A stretch of 6,489 bases of DNA, from NCBI GenBank assembly GCA_964352775.1, contig CAYGTK010000216.1, forward strand, positions 1 through 6,489. Reading direction: 5' to 3'. The position numbers and the translations under genes are program-made. The DNA comes from CAYGTK01 sp964352775 (GTDB taxonomy: Bacteria > Bacteroidota > Bacteroidia > Chitinophagales > CAIOSU01). Numbering within the stretch: position 1 is the first letter of the stretch; each line of letters starts with the position of its first letter. The notes under the pieces were generated by a model. That model searched no databases. It was given only the letters and a program-made list of their open reading frames with translations, and was not told the origin of the DNA. Positions 5,953-6,489 of this stretch are shown one piece after another.

Positions 5953-6489
5953 ATGAAAGGCTATTGCAGCAATATACTCCAAACCAACAGATGCCCTAAT
6001 TCATCAAATGGAGTATTGATAGACATAGAAGAGGGGCAGCCGGCAAATTGCCCCATATGCGGTTCTGATTTGGTAGTGGAAATGGGCTACCCCGACAATC
6101 AACCAACGAAAGAGCGCAGGGAAAAGCAAAAGCCAAAACAACCAACAGATGAGCCCGAGGAAAAACCAAAACAAAAGAGTACACGGGCTTCAGAAGAAGC
6201 AAAATTTAGTAAGTCGCGTATCTATTTCGCCATGGCTTCGGCAATAGCGTTAGTGGTATTGTTAGTTATCGGGTTTTATGACAGCGAACACCAACAAAAA
6301 CCAGCTGCTGAAACTGAATATGAAGTAAAACCACTTACCGAACTAGAGGTGGCCACTGCCATTAGAGAATATTACTCCGATGCTTCAAGTAGCACCAGAG
6401 AAAAACTCCTGCTGATTTTTCAAGAGAATGCTAAAATTATCGCTACCGATGCTCAAGGATTGTCTACTGGCAGTTTTGGCCTTGAGCAA
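5953..6489 (+). CDS. Zinc-ribbon-like single-pass membrane protein, 3' partial (gene D)
   Basis: The frame is open from ATG 5953 to the window edge, giving 179 residues without a stop. Cys5, Cys14, Cys33 and Cys36 (the last pair in CPICG) form a zinc-ribbon-like head. Residues 47-88 are a Lys/Glu/Gln/Pro-rich linker. Residues 90-109 (IYFAMASAIALVVLLVIGFY) are one membrane helix; basic residues just before it suggest the ribbon faces the cytoplasm. From about 128 a helical segment (ELEVATAIREYYSDASSS) begins an outer domain, which recalls the first helix of NTF2/SnoaL-like folds, a weak guess. The gene starts twelve bases after gene C, in the same frame, with no Shine-Dalgarno, so translation is probably coupled. 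It may be the membrane sensor or anchor of the system. ATG 5953 is the only Met before the cysteines and follows the TAA of gene C directly. Confidence 0.75.
   Translation, partial: MKGYCSNILQTNRCPNSSNGVLIDIEEGQPANCPICGSDLVVEMGYPDNQPTKERREKQKPKQPTDEPEEKPKQKSTRASEEAKFSKSRIYFAMASAIALVVLLVIGFYDSEHQQKPAAETEYEVKPLTELEVATAIREYYSDASSSTREKLLLIFQENAKIIATDAQGLSTGSFGLEQ

Noticed and set aside
5996..6202. Antisense open frame of 68 residues opposite gene D
   Set aside because: It overlaps the zinc-ribbon and linker coding, which has clear Cys spacing and a membrane helix in the forward frame.

Overview
The window reads as one tightly packed, co-directional operon on the + strand: three complete genes and a fourth that runs off the right edge. 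AT-rich DNA (judged by eye), A-rich initiation regions and mostly weak Shine-Dalgarno signals suggest a Bacteroidota-like bacterium, but no taxonomic marker gene is present and this is a guess. Nothing resembles a housekeeping locus; the gene types suggest an accessory, defence or programmed-cell-death type locus.

Layout: 1-61 is a short AT-rich leader. Gene A (62-448) encodes a 128-residue protein with a hydrophobic N-terminus, a charged helical middle and a Gly/Asn/Gln-rich tail. Gene B (455-2968) encodes an 837-residue protein: an acidic, probably disordered head, a copy of the motif found in the gene A tail, then a region that looks like an NTPase/STAND domain with ruined nucleotide-binding motifs, then a long helical C-terminal part. 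Gene C (2995-5940) encodes a 981-residue soluble protein that I read as about five tandem SPFH (band-7/flotillin)-like modules, a coiled coil and an unassigned alpha/beta C-terminal domain. Gene D (5953 to the end) encodes a four-cysteine zinc-ribbon-like head, a charged linker, one membrane helix and the start of an outer domain. Intergenic gaps are 6, 26 and 12 bases, with no visible terminator.

The central observation is that the tail of protein A (residues 103-124) and a segment near the start of protein B (residues 68-89) align without gaps at 14 of 22 positions, while the rest of the two proteins is mostly unlike. The motif contains I-T-I-G-x-Q-N-N / T-T-I-G-x-Q-N-N, close to the RHIM core of RIPK1/RIPK3 (I/V-Q-I/V-G-x-x-N). 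This is the architecture expected of a bacterial amyloid-signalling pair: a small effector with a C-terminal amyloid motif next to a receptor with the matching motif near its N-terminus. My working model, which is inference, is that B senses or scaffolds a signal, templates the fold of A's tail, and A attacks the membrane; C may form a cage or scaffold and D may be the membrane-anchored partner. Two further oddities are a near-perfect 20-base direct repeat inside gene A exactly 86 codons apart, and the fact that genes A and B share a reading frame and are separated by only one amber codon.
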